64,000 nucleotides of DNA from Candidatus Altimarinota bacterium (GCA_024709505.1 JANJWP010000014.1:115047-179046); one strand, 5' to 3'. Positions 1-8,873 are shown, counted from the stretch's first letter. The notes: a model not told the origin generated them from the letters alone. A program made the numbers and translations.

Positions 1-1422
1 ATCTATCTCCCGTTTCGAAAAGGATTTTTTTTCGATCGACCTTTTTACGAGTTCTTCGATGAGGAGCGGGAGCCGAATGTCGATTTTCTCGCGCCGTGCG
101 ACGTTCCATGCGGTCTCCATGTCTTCCAGCGCGACTTTCGCGACGAAAAGCTTTCGTAAATCCCCACCGTTCAAAAGGTATTCGGCCACCTTTTTTTCGC
201 CCCTCGCGTAGCTCGCGTCCTTGTGCTGGGCTCAGCGGTATCCCATGGGATAATTCCTTTTCCTTCGCAAAAGCAGGGAAACCTCATCCGCATGGGAATT
301 TCCGGACATGCGGTATTGCAATCGTATCAGGGTGCGCAATTCTTCTCCGGTAAGGATTTCTCCCGCGTATACTCCGGGATTCGCCCGGGTTTTTGCGAAT
401 TCCCGAAGTCCGACTCCGTTCACGAGCCCTTCCGCGATGCTCGCGATGCCTTCTTCGCGCTCGAGATTCCGTCCTCCGCGAAAACCTCATAGTACCTGGC
501 GGTTATTTTCGGCAATGAGATAGTGCGTTCCTATTTCGTGCTGAAGGAGCCCGAGAACCCGCGAAAACCGACGGATGGCGTATTCTTCGGAATTCGGAAT
601 CCGAAGCGCGTCTTCGCCGTCGTAAATGCTGCTTCGTTCTTCCACGACGACGGGCTTGTCGATTCGATAGGCGGAAAATGCCCTTCGAAAAATTTCAACG
701 TAAGCGTTCCGCGATACGGGGGCATCGTTTGGGTCTTCTGACATTTTCCAGTCTTCATAGCGCTTTCGTCTTCCTTGTCGGGATGAAGGCCGGGGAAGCT
801 TGTCTCCTCAAAGCTTTTGGAACAGCTTTCGAAAGGTTTCTTTTTCTCCGTTTTCCAATCTCCATGCGCCATTTTCGTATTCTCGGGCGAGTCTCCGCAG
901 AGCGTAGGCTTTTTCTTCGGGAACCTCCCGCAGGGATTCTCCGAATATCGTCCGTTCCAACGCCTCCATCTTTGCTATGGCGGAATTCACTTCGCTTTCG
1001 CCCATTGCGTGAGGTCGCCCACCTTTTTCCGCCTCGAAAGGGAGTCCGATTTGGGTGATTTCCAAAATCGTATCGAGATACGACAGCGACCCCTTGAGGA
1101 TTTCGATCCGCTCGGAAACCGCCGTTTTCGGCAAGCTTTCGATCCGCTCGAGGTGCCGCGCGATGTCCGAGCGTTTTTCGACCAGTTTTCGCCCGGCCTC
1201 ATTGAATGCTTTTTCCATGCCCTCTTCGGGCTTTACCCCTGCAAAATGCGAAAATATCGTCCGATTGAAGTATTTTTCACTCCCGATTTTCGTATACGCG
1301 TAGGTAACCTCGGCGATATCCCCGAGTTTCCCATCGAAAATTTCCGCCTCGGCGGACTCTATGATGCGTTCGGCCTCTGGCGATTCTTTCCTCATGGAGG
1401 GGGAGTGCGGTACGGTAAGCAT
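1..1422 (-). CDS. DUF1704/MATCAP-type metallopeptidase, 3' end outside window
   Basis: Joined across three in-frame UGA codons (ORF-track pieces 808-1479, 487-744 and 232-423); the frame is still open at base 1, so the C-terminus is missing. Around residue 296 it has LLQHEIGTHYLI, an HExxTH-like zinc motif. After a glycine-rich turn (two glycines, the first from UGA) comes a REEGIASIAEG stretch that matches the family 'QEGLA' element. These are hallmarks of the DUF1704 family, related to the tyrosine carboxypeptidase MATCAP. The N-terminal ~200 residues are helical and unassigned. I chose the ATG at 1422 because a TATATT -10-like box lies about 11 nt upstream; 1395 and 1479 are alternatives. 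It diverges from the HD-domain gene. The substrate is unknown. Family fairly sure; activity inferred from the motif. Confidence 0.75.
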
Positions 1423-1550
1423 TTTCTTTCGGGAATATATACTTGTTCCCATGCTACCACGCAAGGCGTTTCGCTGCAAAAATCGAATCTTTTCGTTTTC
1501 CCGGAAGCGGTACTTCGGATATAGTTCCCATCGAATCCTTTCCCGTTTCC

Positions 1551-2138
1551 ATGTCCAAGCGCATTACCGATTTCCTCTTCGAGGCTTTCCACCTGAAAAA
1601 CATCAAACACGAAGGATGGCGTTTTTGCGGAATCCCTTCGCCCGACAGCGTTGCCGAACATTCCTTGAACGCTGCGCAAATCGGCTACGTCCTCGCGAAG
1701 ATGGAAGGCGCCGACGCCAACAAGGTCGCCGCGATGCTCGTTTGGCACGATTTGGCCGAAGTCCGCATCGGCGACCATCACAAAATTGCCGCACGCTATA
1801 TCGAAAACAAGAAGGAAATCGAAAAAAAGGTGATGTCCGACCAATTGGACGGCCTTGATTTCGGGCCGGAAATCGCGGACTTGTTCCACCAATACGAAGA
1901 GCGGAGCACCCTTGAAGGAACGATCGCCAAAGACGCCGACTACCTTGAGCAGGCGTTCCAAGGGAAAATCTTCGTCGAAACCGGATATCCCGTCGCGCAG
2001 AATTGGATCGACAACGTTGGAAAGGCTTTAAAAACCGAGAGCGCGAAAAAGCTTTGGAAGACCATGACCGAAAGCCATTCGACCGATTGGTGGCTGAAAG
2101 AAAATTTGAAGAAGCTCGAAGGAGGGCCATACCGCTAA
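1551..2138 (+). CDS. HD-domain 5'-deoxynucleotidase-like hydrolase (YfbR/HDDC2 family)
   Basis: 195 aa. The HD metal-binding set is visible: H37 in AEHS, H66-D67 in WHDLAE, D75 in GD, and a later KDADYLEQ aspartate near residue 128. The order and spacing fit the YfbR/HDDC2 group, which dephosphorylates deoxynucleoside 5'-monophosphates. That activity is inferred from the family. The track ORF starts at 1443, but the protein family and the upstream TATAG-like box favour the ATG at 1551. It is followed 66 nt later by yebC on the same strand, so the two may be co-transcribed. No UGA codon occurs in the gene. Confidence 0.8.
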   Translation: MSKRITDFLFEAFHLKNIKHEGWRFCGIPSPDSVAEHSLNAAQIGYVLAKMEGADANKVAAMLVWHDLAEVRIGDHHKIAARYIENKKEIEKKVMSDQLDGLDFGPEIADLFHQYEERSTLEGTIAKDADYLEQAFQGKIFVETGYPVAQNWIDNVGKALKTESAKKLWKTMTESHSTDWWLKENLKKLEGGPYR

Positions 2139-2204
2139 ACCCTTGCCTTCGGGGCGACTCCGACTAAAATCGCGCTCTCGATACCTTATTACCGCCAAAC
2201 TTCC

Positions 2205-2975
2205 ATGGGACGCTGACCCGTCGTACAACGCCAAAAGGAATTGGCCGCGAAATCCCGCGGAAAAGTCTTTAGCATCCACGCGAAACTCATCGCTCTCGCC
2301 GCCCAACGCGGAAGCGATCCTTTAAAGAATCCGCACCTCGCCGACGCCATAGCCGCCGCTAAAAAGGACAACGTTCCGGCCGATAACATCGACCGTGCCG
2401 TCAGGCGCGGCGCGGGCCTCGACAAGGACGCGGCGCAAATCGAAGAAATCTCTTACGAGGGTTACGGTCCCGGAGGCGTCGCCATCATCGCGAAAGGGCT
2501 TACCGACAATCGCAACCGCACGGCCCCCAACGTCCGACACGTTTTCTCCAAATATGGTGGCGCTTTGGGCGAAACCGGTTCGGTTTCGAACTTCGCGTTC
2601 CGTCACAAGGGAGTCGCGTATTTCGGTCCTATCGCCGACGTCGCGGCATTTGAAGAGGCGGTCATGGCGAGTGATGCCGAGGATTACGGCATCGAGCCGG
2701 AAGGCGCCCGCGTCATATGCGATTCCAAAAAACTCGCCGCCGTGGTATCCGCCATGAAAACCGCCGGTTTCGTTCCGGAATCGCACGGATTCGAATACCT
2801 TCCCAATGCCGAAGTCGAAGTGGGGGAGTTTGACAAGGCTTTTAAAGTTTATAGACTCGTAGCAGACCTCGAAGAAGACGAAGACATCGAAAAAGTCTGG
2901 CATAACGCCGTCATTTCCGACGAAATGGTCGAAAAGATCGAAGAAGCCCTAGAATCATCGCGTTTCCGTACCTAA
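2205..2975 (+). CDS. yebC: YebC/PmpR-family translation or transcription regulator
   Basis: 256 aa. The true start is the ATG at 2205, giving MGRGPVVQRQK, where the fourth codon is UGA read as Gly. The track began at an internal TTG (2241). The body is typical YebC: KNPHLADAIAAAKKDNVPADNI, then EGYGPGGVAIIAKGLTDN and the long acidic C-terminal domains. YebC-type proteins bind ribosomes or DNA and have been linked to proline-rich translation and to gene regulation; which role applies here cannot be told. It runs 2 nt upstream of the next gene, suggesting an operon. Confidence 0.92.
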
Positions 2976-2977
2976 AC

Positions 2978-3373
2978 ATGTCCGAACAAAACGTCCAAAT
3001 CTCCGACAATGCCATTTTCCTCGAACTCGCGTCGATCCATCCGCTTTCCGAGTTTGACGAAGTCGCGTTCATCGACCTGCTCGAACACTCCCTCTCACTT
3101 TCGGTTTTCGAGAAAAAGCGCGTCGTTGACGCGATCCCGACGCTTTCGCAGTTTCAGATCGACGAACTCATCAAGGTATTCGAAGACGAACGCGAAGAAT
3201 TCAAAAAACTCCTCTCCAAAGAGGGGGACACCATTCGGGATCTCGTCGTAAAGGCGAAAGAGGGTTGGAATCAGCTCCGCGAAATCTATTTCGCCGAACG
3301 TACCGCCCGGGAGAAGGCCAACGAAGACCAGGCGAAGATCGACGCGCTCAAAGCGTCTTTGGGCGAAGAATAA
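2978..3373 (+). CDS. small acidic helical protein, unknown function
   Basis: 131 aa, no family recognised. It starts 2 nt after the yebC stop, so it is almost certainly translationally coupled. The sequence is strongly helical and charged; residues ~65-130 (EDEREEFKKLL ... LREIYFAERTAREKANEDQAK) form a probable coiled coil. There is no signal peptide or membrane segment, so it should be cytoplasmic. Convergent with yraN, whose stop lies 22 nt beyond. Confidence 0.7.
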   Translation: MSEQNVQISDNAIFLELASIHPLSEFDEVAFIDLLEHSLSLSVFEKKRVVDAIPTLSQFQIDELIKVFEDEREEFKKLLSKEGDTIRDLVVKAKEGWNQLREIYFAERTAREKANEDQAKIDALKASLGEE

Positions 3374-3395
3374 GGGCCTTTGATAGTCAAAATGA

Positions 3396-3773
3396 CTACC
3401 CTTCGATTGAGAGGTTCGAATACCGCGTAATCCGGTATCCCGATTCTGTTCGGTCGATGGCGACAAGTCAGGCACGGGTTCGGTCGAAGTCGAGCCCAAC
3501 ACGAAAGCAGTAGAGCGAAACGGCGCGAAAAAAATCGCGCCGTTTTTTGATGGTAAAAGATTCGACCGCCGTTCCTGCTGATTTTTGTCTCCGGAATTTC
3601 ACTTCGAAAAACCAAACCGTTCCCATGCGGTCCCGGGCGACGACATCGATTTCGGCGGCCCTTGCCGTCCAATTCCTTTCGATAATGCGAAAACCCGCTT
3701 TCGCGAGATGTTCGACGGCGAGCGTTTCTCAAAAACCGCCGACGTCGGTTCGAAGATTTTCTTTCGGCGGCAT
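3396..3773 (-). CDS. yraN: UPF0102/YraN-family endonuclease-like protein
   Basis: 125 aa, absent from the ORF track because of two in-frame UGA codons. The rejoined reading gives VGGF-G-ETLAVEHLAKAGFRIIERNW, then AAEIDVVARDR and VWFFEVKFR. This is the GE...RNWR...EIDLI...FVEVK core of the YraN/Hjc-like restriction-endonuclease fold, with the first UGA on the conserved glycine before Glu. The start is the ATG at 3773 and the stop is TAG at 3396. The role of YraN is not established; the fold suggests Holliday-junction or nuclease-like activity. It lies downstream of the TraC-like gene, separated by a terminator, and converges with the small helical gene. Confidence 0.85.
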
Positions 3774-3845
3774 TTTTTCCGTTGGTGCGATCGGTCGTTT
3801 CGAGGTTTTCATATTCGAATCCTACTCCCTTCGCTCGCTGCTTCC

Positions 3846-3874
3846 GAAGAAAAATCCCGGAAAAACCGGGATTT
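3846..3874 (-). terminator. rho-independent terminator after the TraC-like gene
   Basis: Perfect 9-bp stem AAATCCCGG/CCGGGATTT with an AAAAA loop. Read on the minus strand it is followed by a T-rich tract. It sits between the TraC-like stop (3921) and the yraN start (3773). Confidence 0.7.
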
Positions 3875-3920
3875 CCCCAAACGGGAAACAAGCGTTGTCA
3901 TCCGTTGTCATCGGGGCGGG

Positions 3921-4649
3921 TTATCCCTCGAGCCCGAGCGTTCCGCTCTCGGCCCGGAGTTTGGTTTCGCCGCCGAGCTTGGGGTTGTAATGGTCGATGA
4001 GAAGTCGGATGAGTTCCTCTTTTTTCAGCTCGTCGCTTTTGAGTCCGATGGACTCGAGCGCGGTTTTGATTTGGCTTACCCGTTCGAGATTTCCCCGTTT
4101 GAGCGAATCAGCGCGACGGCGCTTTTCGCGAATCGAGGCGACGCTTTCCTCGCTCGTGATGGCGGACCAAAACGAACGAAACATGCCGAACATTCCAGTG
4201 TCGCGGACGCTTCGTTCCAAATCGGTATCGTAGGGGACGACGATGTAGAAGTCCTTGCGCATGATTTGCGCCATGTCAACCAAATTGGTCAAAAAATCGA
4301 TGTAGCGGTAGGTTTGTTCCTGCAGGAGGGAGTTCTGTTGTTTTACGGCGAGATTCTTCAGTTTTTGAAGGTACCCTTCGATATCGACCTTCAGCGATCG
4401 AACGATGATCTGGATGGGGAACCGGAGGGAATTTAAAAACCGTTGGTATCCCATGATGATAGCATCTTGTTCTTCTTCGCTCTTCAGGTTGAAATTCAAT
4501 GCCCGCACCCGTAAAACCATCCGTGAGGAACCGTCTTTCATAAAGACGCAGTTGTCGCGGATTTCCGAAAACGGAAGGTATTTTTGGGTGGTGGAATCTT
4601 TCCCCGGGGTTTTTGCCGCCTTTACGCCGGCTCCGGTAACGTCGGCCAT
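3921..4649 (-). CDS. TraC/VirB4 N-terminal-domain protein (T4SS-like), no ATPase domain
   Basis: 242 aa. KYLPFSEIRDNCVFMKDGSSRMVLRV is the opening of the TraC/VirB4 N-terminal domain; SEEEQDAIIMGYQRFLNSLRFPIQI and the following helical region also fit. The protein stops at a genuine TAA with no Walker motifs, so it corresponds only to the N-terminal domain of a VirB4-type ATPase. It follows the PrgI gene by 5 nt, a pairing common in CPR genomes. It probably scaffolds a T4SS-like or pilus machine at the inner membrane. The partner ATPase is not in the window. Confidence 0.72.
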   Translation of the reverse strand: MADVTGAGVKAAKTPGKDSTTQKYLPFSEIRDNCVFMKDGSSRMVLRVRALNFNLKSEEEQDAIIMGYQRFLNSLRFPIQIIVRSLKVDIEGYLQKLKNLAVKQQNSLLQEQTYRYIDFLTNLVDMAQIMRKDFYIVVPYDTDLERSVRDTGMFGMFRSFWSAITSEESVASIREKRRRADSLKRGNLERVSQIKTALESIGLKSDELKKEELIRLLIDHYNPKLGGETKLRAESGTLGLEG

Positions 4650-4654
4650 GTTCG

Positions 4655-5071
4655 CTAAATTTTAGAAAGTTGGTTTTCGACGGTTTCGAACGCTTCGCCC
4701 GCGTTTTTGCTTTCGATCTTGCTTTTGGCGTTGGCGTAAGAAGTGACGTAACCGACGTCAACGAACGTCGAGTGCGAATCGACGCCTTTTTGCCATACGC
4801 GCGTCCCAACGTTGAGCTGCAGCCGGATGAGGTTCAAGAGGAAGGGGAGGAACGTCATTTCGGAATTCTTGAAGAGCGCGATGACCGCGCCGAGTCCGGC
4901 AAAAAGAAGGGCCGGAATGAGGGCCGCCTCGGTTCCGATGGAAGGTTCGAGCTTTTTGAAGATCGAATACCCGAGTCCCGCTCCCGTCATGATAATGACG
5001 ATTTGGCGAATGGAAAGGCCGAGGAAAATGGTATCCTCGTTTTCGATCTGTACGGGAATCTTATATTGCAT
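4655..5071 (-). CDS. PrgI-family membrane protein (VirB3-like)
   Basis: 138 aa. MQYKIPVQIENEDTIFLGLSIRQIVII is the standard PrgI opening, followed by two hydrophobic segments (about residues 20-38 and 47-66) and a cytoplasmic C-terminal half. PrgI proteins are small inner-membrane parts of Gram-positive-type conjugation and T4SS-like systems. It is first in a two-gene unit with the TraC-like gene. A TATACT -10 box lies upstream at 5099-5104 on the minus strand. Divergent from secF. Confidence 0.82.
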   Translation of the reverse strand: MQYKIPVQIENEDTIFLGLSIRQIVIIMTGAGLGYSIFKKLEPSIGTEAALIPALLFAGLGAVIALFKNSEMTFLPFLLNLIRLQLNVGTRVWQKGVDSHSTFVDVGYVTSYANAKSKIESKNAGEAFETVENQLSKI

Positions 5072-5222
5072 GGGGAATCGGTTTCATGACCGACTGGCAG
5101 TATACCGCATTTTTCGCCTACAATCAAAAACAAACCCCATTCCGTTTTGACTTCTTCAAGCTGCGTTCGTATAAATACCCCGAAAACCCCCGGGATTCCG
5201 GGGGAAAACGTAACCGTTTCCT

Positions 5223-6221
5223 ATGCGCTTCGACTTCATTAAGCACCGCTTCGCGTTCTATGGAGTGGGTGCCGTTCTCATGGCCGCTTCGGTGGCCGCT
5301 GGGTGGCTGCTTCCCCTCAATCTCGGAATCGACATGACCGGATGAACCACGTCCGAATATTCTTACCGCGGGGAAATCGACGTTCCTTCCGTAAGATCCG
5401 CCGTCGAAGCCGTGAAAAATTCGGCGGTCTTCGCAGGAAAGGAAGTCGTGAACAACGTGAACGTCTACAAGGTGTCCGGCGAAGAGCTCCTCGTGGTCGA
5501 AGCCGGTTTTTCCCGCCTTGAAGGAATGGGCGATGCGGATTTGGAAAAATCCAAAGAAGCGTTCAAATCGGCGGTAACCTCGGTGGTTTCGGATGCCGCG
5601 ACGGACGTCGAACTTGCCCGGTACGTGAACGTCGGCGAATCTTTCGGGGATTACATTAAGGAGACCGCTTACCTCACTCTTGCCATGGTGGTTTTGTTCA
5701 TCTCGGCATATATCGCTTACGCTTTCCGCGGGTCAATCGAAGGATTCACGAGCTTCTCGTTCGGATTCGTTACCGCCGCGTCCCTCGTGCACGACGTTCT
5801 CATCGCTTTCGGACTCTACGTTGCCTCGTCGTTCTTTTTCCCGGAATTCAAGATCGACACGTTTTTCATTACCGCGATGCTCACGGTCCTCGGATACTCC
5901 ATTAACGACACCATCGTCATCATGGACCGTATCCGCTCGAACCTCAAAATTCCCGCGAACCGGAAAAAGGATTTCGGAGTCCTCATCAACGATTCGGTCA
6001 ACGACACCCTTGCCCGTTCGATTTACACTTCGCTCACGGTGTTCCTTACCCTCCTGGCTCTCTTTTTCTTCGGGCCGGAAGCGATTTCCGGATTCGTTCT
6101 CGCCCTCCTCTTTGGAACCGTGGTCGGAACGTACTCTTCCATTTGCCTCGCCGCACCGCTTCTCTACGATATCAGCAAGGATGCCAGAGCCACCGCCATC
6201 AGCGCGGCCGCCAAGAAATAG
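5223..6221 (+). CDS. secF: protein translocase subunit SecF
   Basis: 332 aa, the normal length of a stand-alone SecF. The N-terminal transmembrane helix is followed by the diagnostic LNLGIDMTG-G-T, in which the second glycine of the SecD/F motif is UGA at 5343-5345. A periplasmic domain and five further membrane segments (AYLTLAMVVLFI, SLVHDVLIAFGLY, FITAMLTVLGYSINDTIVIMDR, SLTVFLTLLALFFFG, FVLALLFGTVVG) follow. With SecD, which is not in the window, it uses the proton-motive force to assist Sec export. A stem-loop terminator follows at once. Confidence 0.95.
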
Positions 6222-6225
6222 CTCT

Positions 6226-6259
6226 CAAGAAAAGCTCCCGGAAACGGGAGTTTTTCTTG
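6226..6259 (+). terminator. terminator after secF
   Basis: CTCCCG-GAAA-CGGGAG stem extended by CAAGAAAA/TTTTTCTTG arms, with a T-run on the + strand just after the secF stop. Confidence 0.8.
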
Positions 6260-6357
6260 GCCTTCGTTCGCCCCGTGATTTTTTTCGCATTTCGATTTTA
6301 CAAAAAGAACCGTCCCTATATACTTCCCTCGCTTCCCGTCAATAGAGCGGATGCCCT

Positions 6358-6434
6358 GCCCTTGTAGCTCAGCTGGATAGAGCGCCTGGCTTCGAACCAG
6401 GAGGTCGTGGGTTCGACTCCTGCCGGGGGCACCA
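6358..6434 (+). tRNA. tRNA-Arg (anticodon TCG)
   Basis: Full cloverleaf with acceptor GCCCTTG/CGGGGGC, D-arm GCTC/GAGC, anticodon loop CTTCGAA between CCTGG/CCAGG, T-loop TTCGACT and an encoded CCA. It reads CGA and probably other CGN codons. Confidence 0.95.
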
Positions 6435-6467
6435 TGAAGAACCTCAAAAAGAAGCAATCCGCGAAAT

Positions 6468-6551
6468 GCCCAGGTGGTGGAATGGTAGACACGTACGCTT
6501 GAGGTGCGTATGCCGAAAGGTGTGGAGGTTCGAGTCCTCTTCTGGGCACCA
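6468..6551 (+). tRNA. tRNA-Leu (anticodon GAG)
   Basis: Class II tRNA with acceptor GCCCAGG/TCTGGGC, anticodon loop TTGAGGT between TACGC/GCGTA, a long variable arm and an encoded CCA. It reads CUC and CUU. Confidence 0.93.
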
Positions 6552-6562
6552 TGAAAATCACG

Positions 6563-6597
6563 AAATCCCCCGTTGAAAGACGGGGGATTTTCTTTTA
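6563..6597 (+). terminator. terminator after the tRNA-Arg/tRNA-Leu pair
   Basis: AAATCCCCCG ... CGGGGGATTT hairpin followed by TTCTTTTATTT. Confidence 0.75.
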
Positions 6598-6681
6598 TTT
6601 CCGATTTCTTTTTCCCGTTAAAACGCGTATGCTTCGTCTAGTGAATTAAACGTTAATAAGGCGAATTCGTTCAAACCCCCC

Positions 6682-7644
6682 ATGCATTCTTCCAATCTCC
6701 AACCTTCTTTGCCCACGCGGATTCCCGCGTCCGAACTTCCGGAATCCGGAGGCTCGACCGCCGTCTCGTCCCTCGTTACCGGGAGCGTCGTCTCCCTCCT
6801 TTCCCCAGCCGAACCGGCGGGGGAGCCGTTCGATATCCGGGGCGAAGTGGTCGGAAGGGTGAAAAATCTCGCGCCCCTTCCACAAACGATCCTCGACATT
6901 TACGCCCTCAAACGCTCGAATCCTCCCGACATCGATCGGCTTTTAAAGGTTATCCATGACGATACGGTCATTAAGGCCAATCTCGTCCGGATTTCCAATT
7001 CCGTAGCGTATGGTCCCGCGAGAAAAATCCGCACCGACGAGGATATCCTTCAGGTTCTCGGGTACCGGATGATCATTAACGTGGCGATGTGCACAAGCAT
7101 CAACGGGCATTTGCGCACCGACTTGTCGCCTTATGGAATTACCCAGGAAGAATTGACCGCCAATTCGAACCGTCAAAGCGAAATTATCGGCTTTTGGTCC
7201 GATCCGTCTTTGTCTTCCATCCGAGAAGATTTGCAGTTCGCGGCTTCGTTGCAAGACTTGGGAATCGTCGTCATTTCGAAAACCGCCTTGGAAAAAGGGC
7301 TTGCCCCGGCCTTTCGCGAATCCATGGAATCCATTGGGGATCGCGCTTTGGCGGAAGAGGCCGTATTCGGCCTTTCTTCTTCGGCCGTTACGGGCCTCAT
7401 TTTTGAAGAATGGAAATTCAGCGAAGACCTGATCGAATTCATCCGGGCTGCCGATTTTCCCGAGCGGGCTTCCGAAGAAGCTTCGCTCGGAGCGAAAGCG
7501 TTGAAAATCGCTAAAACCCTCGCTCCGGCGGGAATGCCTGAGTTCTCCTCCGAAGCCGTAGAAAAAGCCCGACACCTCGTCTGCGAATACGGATTTGAAG
7601 AACGGGCGTTCGAGCGGATGCTGGAAAGAATGTCCCAAGATTAA
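6682..7644 (+). CDS. HDOD-domain protein
   Basis: 320 aa. After a ~45-residue low-complexity N-terminus, residues ~55-250 follow the HDOD pattern: LPPLPQTI-like 'LAPLPQTILDIYAL', 'IDRLLKVIHDDTVIKANLVRISNSVAYG', and 'DILQVLGYRMIINVAM'. A later helical region includes SLQDLGIVVISKTAL. HDOD domains are degenerate HD folds found in signalling proteins, often linked to c-di-GMP or stress pathways. No output domain is visible. The partner is unknown. Monocistronic, followed 19 nt later by an exported protein. Confidence 0.82.
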   Translation: MHSSNLQPSLPTRIPASELPESGGSTAVSSLVTGSVVSLLSPAEPAGEPFDIRGEVVGRVKNLAPLPQTILDIYALKRSNPPDIDRLLKVIHDDTVIKANLVRISNSVAYGPARKIRTDEDILQVLGYRMIINVAMCTSINGHLRTDLSPYGITQEELTANSNRQSEIIGFWSDPSLSSIREDLQFAASLQDLGIVVISKTALEKGLAPAFRESMESIGDRALAEEAVFGLSSSAVTGLIFEEWKFSEDLIEFIRAADFPERASEEASLGAKALKIAKTLAPAGMPEFSSEAVEKARHLVCEYGFEERAFERMLERMSQD

Positions 7645-7663
7645 ATATCTGCCAACCATTTTT

Positions 7664-7987
7664 ATGGAGACATCCATTCGAAATTCCGTGGTCGCCGGGC
7701 TTGCGTTTTCATGAACGGTACTCGCGTCGCATATCGCTTATGCCGCCGTTACCGGCGTTTGGACCGACACGTCTTCGCTTCAGGTTTCCAGCGGTTCGAC
7801 CCCCTATCCGCGAACCAATGGAACCAATTTTAATTCTCTTTGAACCGAATCCACTTACCGGTTGCAGGTGCGATCCAGTTATGGAACCGCTCAGACGTTT
7901 TATTTCAATCGTCCCGCAAACAATACCGGATCCGATAATAATGAAGCCGGTCTTTCCAACGCCGTCGCAACTGAAATCCATCAATAG
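7664..7987 (+). CDS. small exported protein, unknown
   Basis: 107 aa, not in the ORF track because of two UGA codons. Reading UGA as Gly gives METSIRNSVVAGLAFS-G-TVLASHIAYA, a clear signal peptide with a plausible cleavage after SHIAYA. The mature part is Ser/Thr/Asn-rich (SSLQVSSGSTPYPRTNGTN, then a UGA Gly, and TYRLQVRSSYGTAQTFYF) and looks like a small beta-rich surface domain. TAG at 7985-7987 lies 5 nt before the next gene, suggesting joint expression. No family recognised. Confidence 0.75.
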
Positions 7988-7992
7988 CGCCC

Positions 7993-8535
7993 ATGGCGGA
8001 ATCCCTTCCTAAAAATTCTCCGGAACCCCCGAAAACGGAAACTCCCCCGAACGACCGAGACCTTCCGACGCTCCTTCTTTTGCTCCTGCTTTCGATTATC
8101 GTTTTCGTCGTGGTTCTTTTTGATCCGAGATCGTCGGTAATCGGTGCCGACGTTCGTGAGAGCATCCGGGAGAAAGCGGCGGACGCCTATTTTGCCACCG
8201 AATCCGAAGTTCCGAAGGCCGTGACGAAGGCCTCCGATTTTTTTCGCTACGTTTCGGAATATCCGGGAGTTTTGCCGCGAATTCCCCCGGAATCCTTCCG
8301 TTCGGAATCCTTTCCGATTCCCCAAAATCCTTCGGTTTCGGAAACCCCGAAAGATCCCGCTCTGCCAAGCGCTCCGCCCCATCCGGATTCTCCGTTGACT
8401 TTGCGCTTCGGCGGTTATTCGCTTGAGATTTCCGGAACCCTTCCAAAAGAAGGAATTACCCTTTCGTCCGGTTCGGGTTCCATTACGATCGTGTCAGAGC
8501 ATTCCGATTTGCCAGTCCCCGCCTTTTCGCTATAA
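7993..8535 (+). CDS. single-pass membrane protein, unknown
   Basis: 180 aa. A ~25-residue proline/charged cytoplasmic tail is followed by one strong transmembrane helix (LPTLLLLLLLSIIVFVVVLF, residues ~24-44). The extracytoplasmic part includes a proline-rich linker (ESFPIPQNPSVSETPKDPALPSAPP) and ends in a short beta-like segment (LTLRFGGYSLEISGTL). Its stop codon overlaps the TATAAT box of the following tRNA operon. No homologue recognised. Confidence 0.65.
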   Translation: MAESLPKNSPEPPKTETPPNDRDLPTLLLLLLLSIIVFVVVLFDPRSSVIGADVRESIREKAADAYFATESEVPKAVTKASDFFRYVSEYPGVLPRIPPESFRSESFPIPQNPSVSETPKDPALPSAPPHPDSPLTLRFGGYSLEISGTLPKEGITLSSGSGSITIVSEHSDLPVPAFSL

Positions 8536-8536
8536 T
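8531..8536 (+). promoter_or_regulatory. -10 box of the second tRNA cluster
   Basis: Perfect TATAAT 11 nt before the first base of tRNA-Leu(CAG), which puts the start site about 5 nt ahead of the tRNA. It overlaps the stop codon of the preceding gene. Confidence 0.65.
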
Positions 8537-8547
8537 TCGCCCGCCTC

Positions 8548-8633
8548 GCCCAGGTGGTGGAATGGTAGACACGCAGGTCTCAGAAGCCTGTGGGGGCAAC
8601 CCCGTGTGAGTTCGAGTCTCATCTTGGGCACCA
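8548..8633 (+). tRNA. tRNA-Leu (anticodon CAG)
   Basis: Class II tRNA with acceptor GCCCAGG/CTTGGGC, anticodon loop CTCAGAA, a long variable arm (GTGGGGGCAACCCCGTG region) and an encoded CCA. It reads CUG. Confidence 0.93.
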
Positions 8634-8715
8634 ATTCGAACTTCGGTCTGCCGAATTTTGCAAAAGGGGCATTCCCCCGGACGCACCCACGTCCGTCATT
8701 CGTATCGAAACCCTT

Positions 8716-8792
8716 CAGGAAGTGGCGCAATTGGCTAGCGCACCAGCATGGGGTGCTGGGGGTTGTGAGTTCGAGTCTCATCTTCCTGACCA
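8716..8792 (+). tRNA. tRNA-Pro (anticodon GGG)
   Basis: Acceptor CAGGAAG/CTTCCTG, D-arm GCGC/GCGC, anticodon loop ATGGGGT between CCAGC/GCTGG, T-loop TTCGAGT and an encoded CCA. It reads CCC and CCU. Confidence 0.92.
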
Positions 8793-8797
8793 TTTTT

Positions 8798-8873
8798 GCC
8801 ACCCTAGCTCAGTCGGTAGAGCAACGCACTCGTAACGCGTAGGTCGTGGGTTCAAGTCCCATGGGTGGCTCCA
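8798..8873 (+). tRNA. tRNA-Thr (anticodon CGT)
   Basis: Acceptor GCCACCC/GGGTGGC, D-arm GCTC/GAGC, anticodon loop CTCGTAA, T-arm GTGGG TTCAAGT CCCAT and an encoded CCA. It reads ACG. One mismatch at the base of the anticodon stem. Confidence 0.92.

Noticed and set aside
3517-3548. GGCGCGAAAAAAATCGCGCC hairpin followed by Ts, looking like a terminator
   Set aside because: It lies inside the rejoined yraN coding frame (KKRRDFFRAV) on the minus strand; more likely coding than a terminator.
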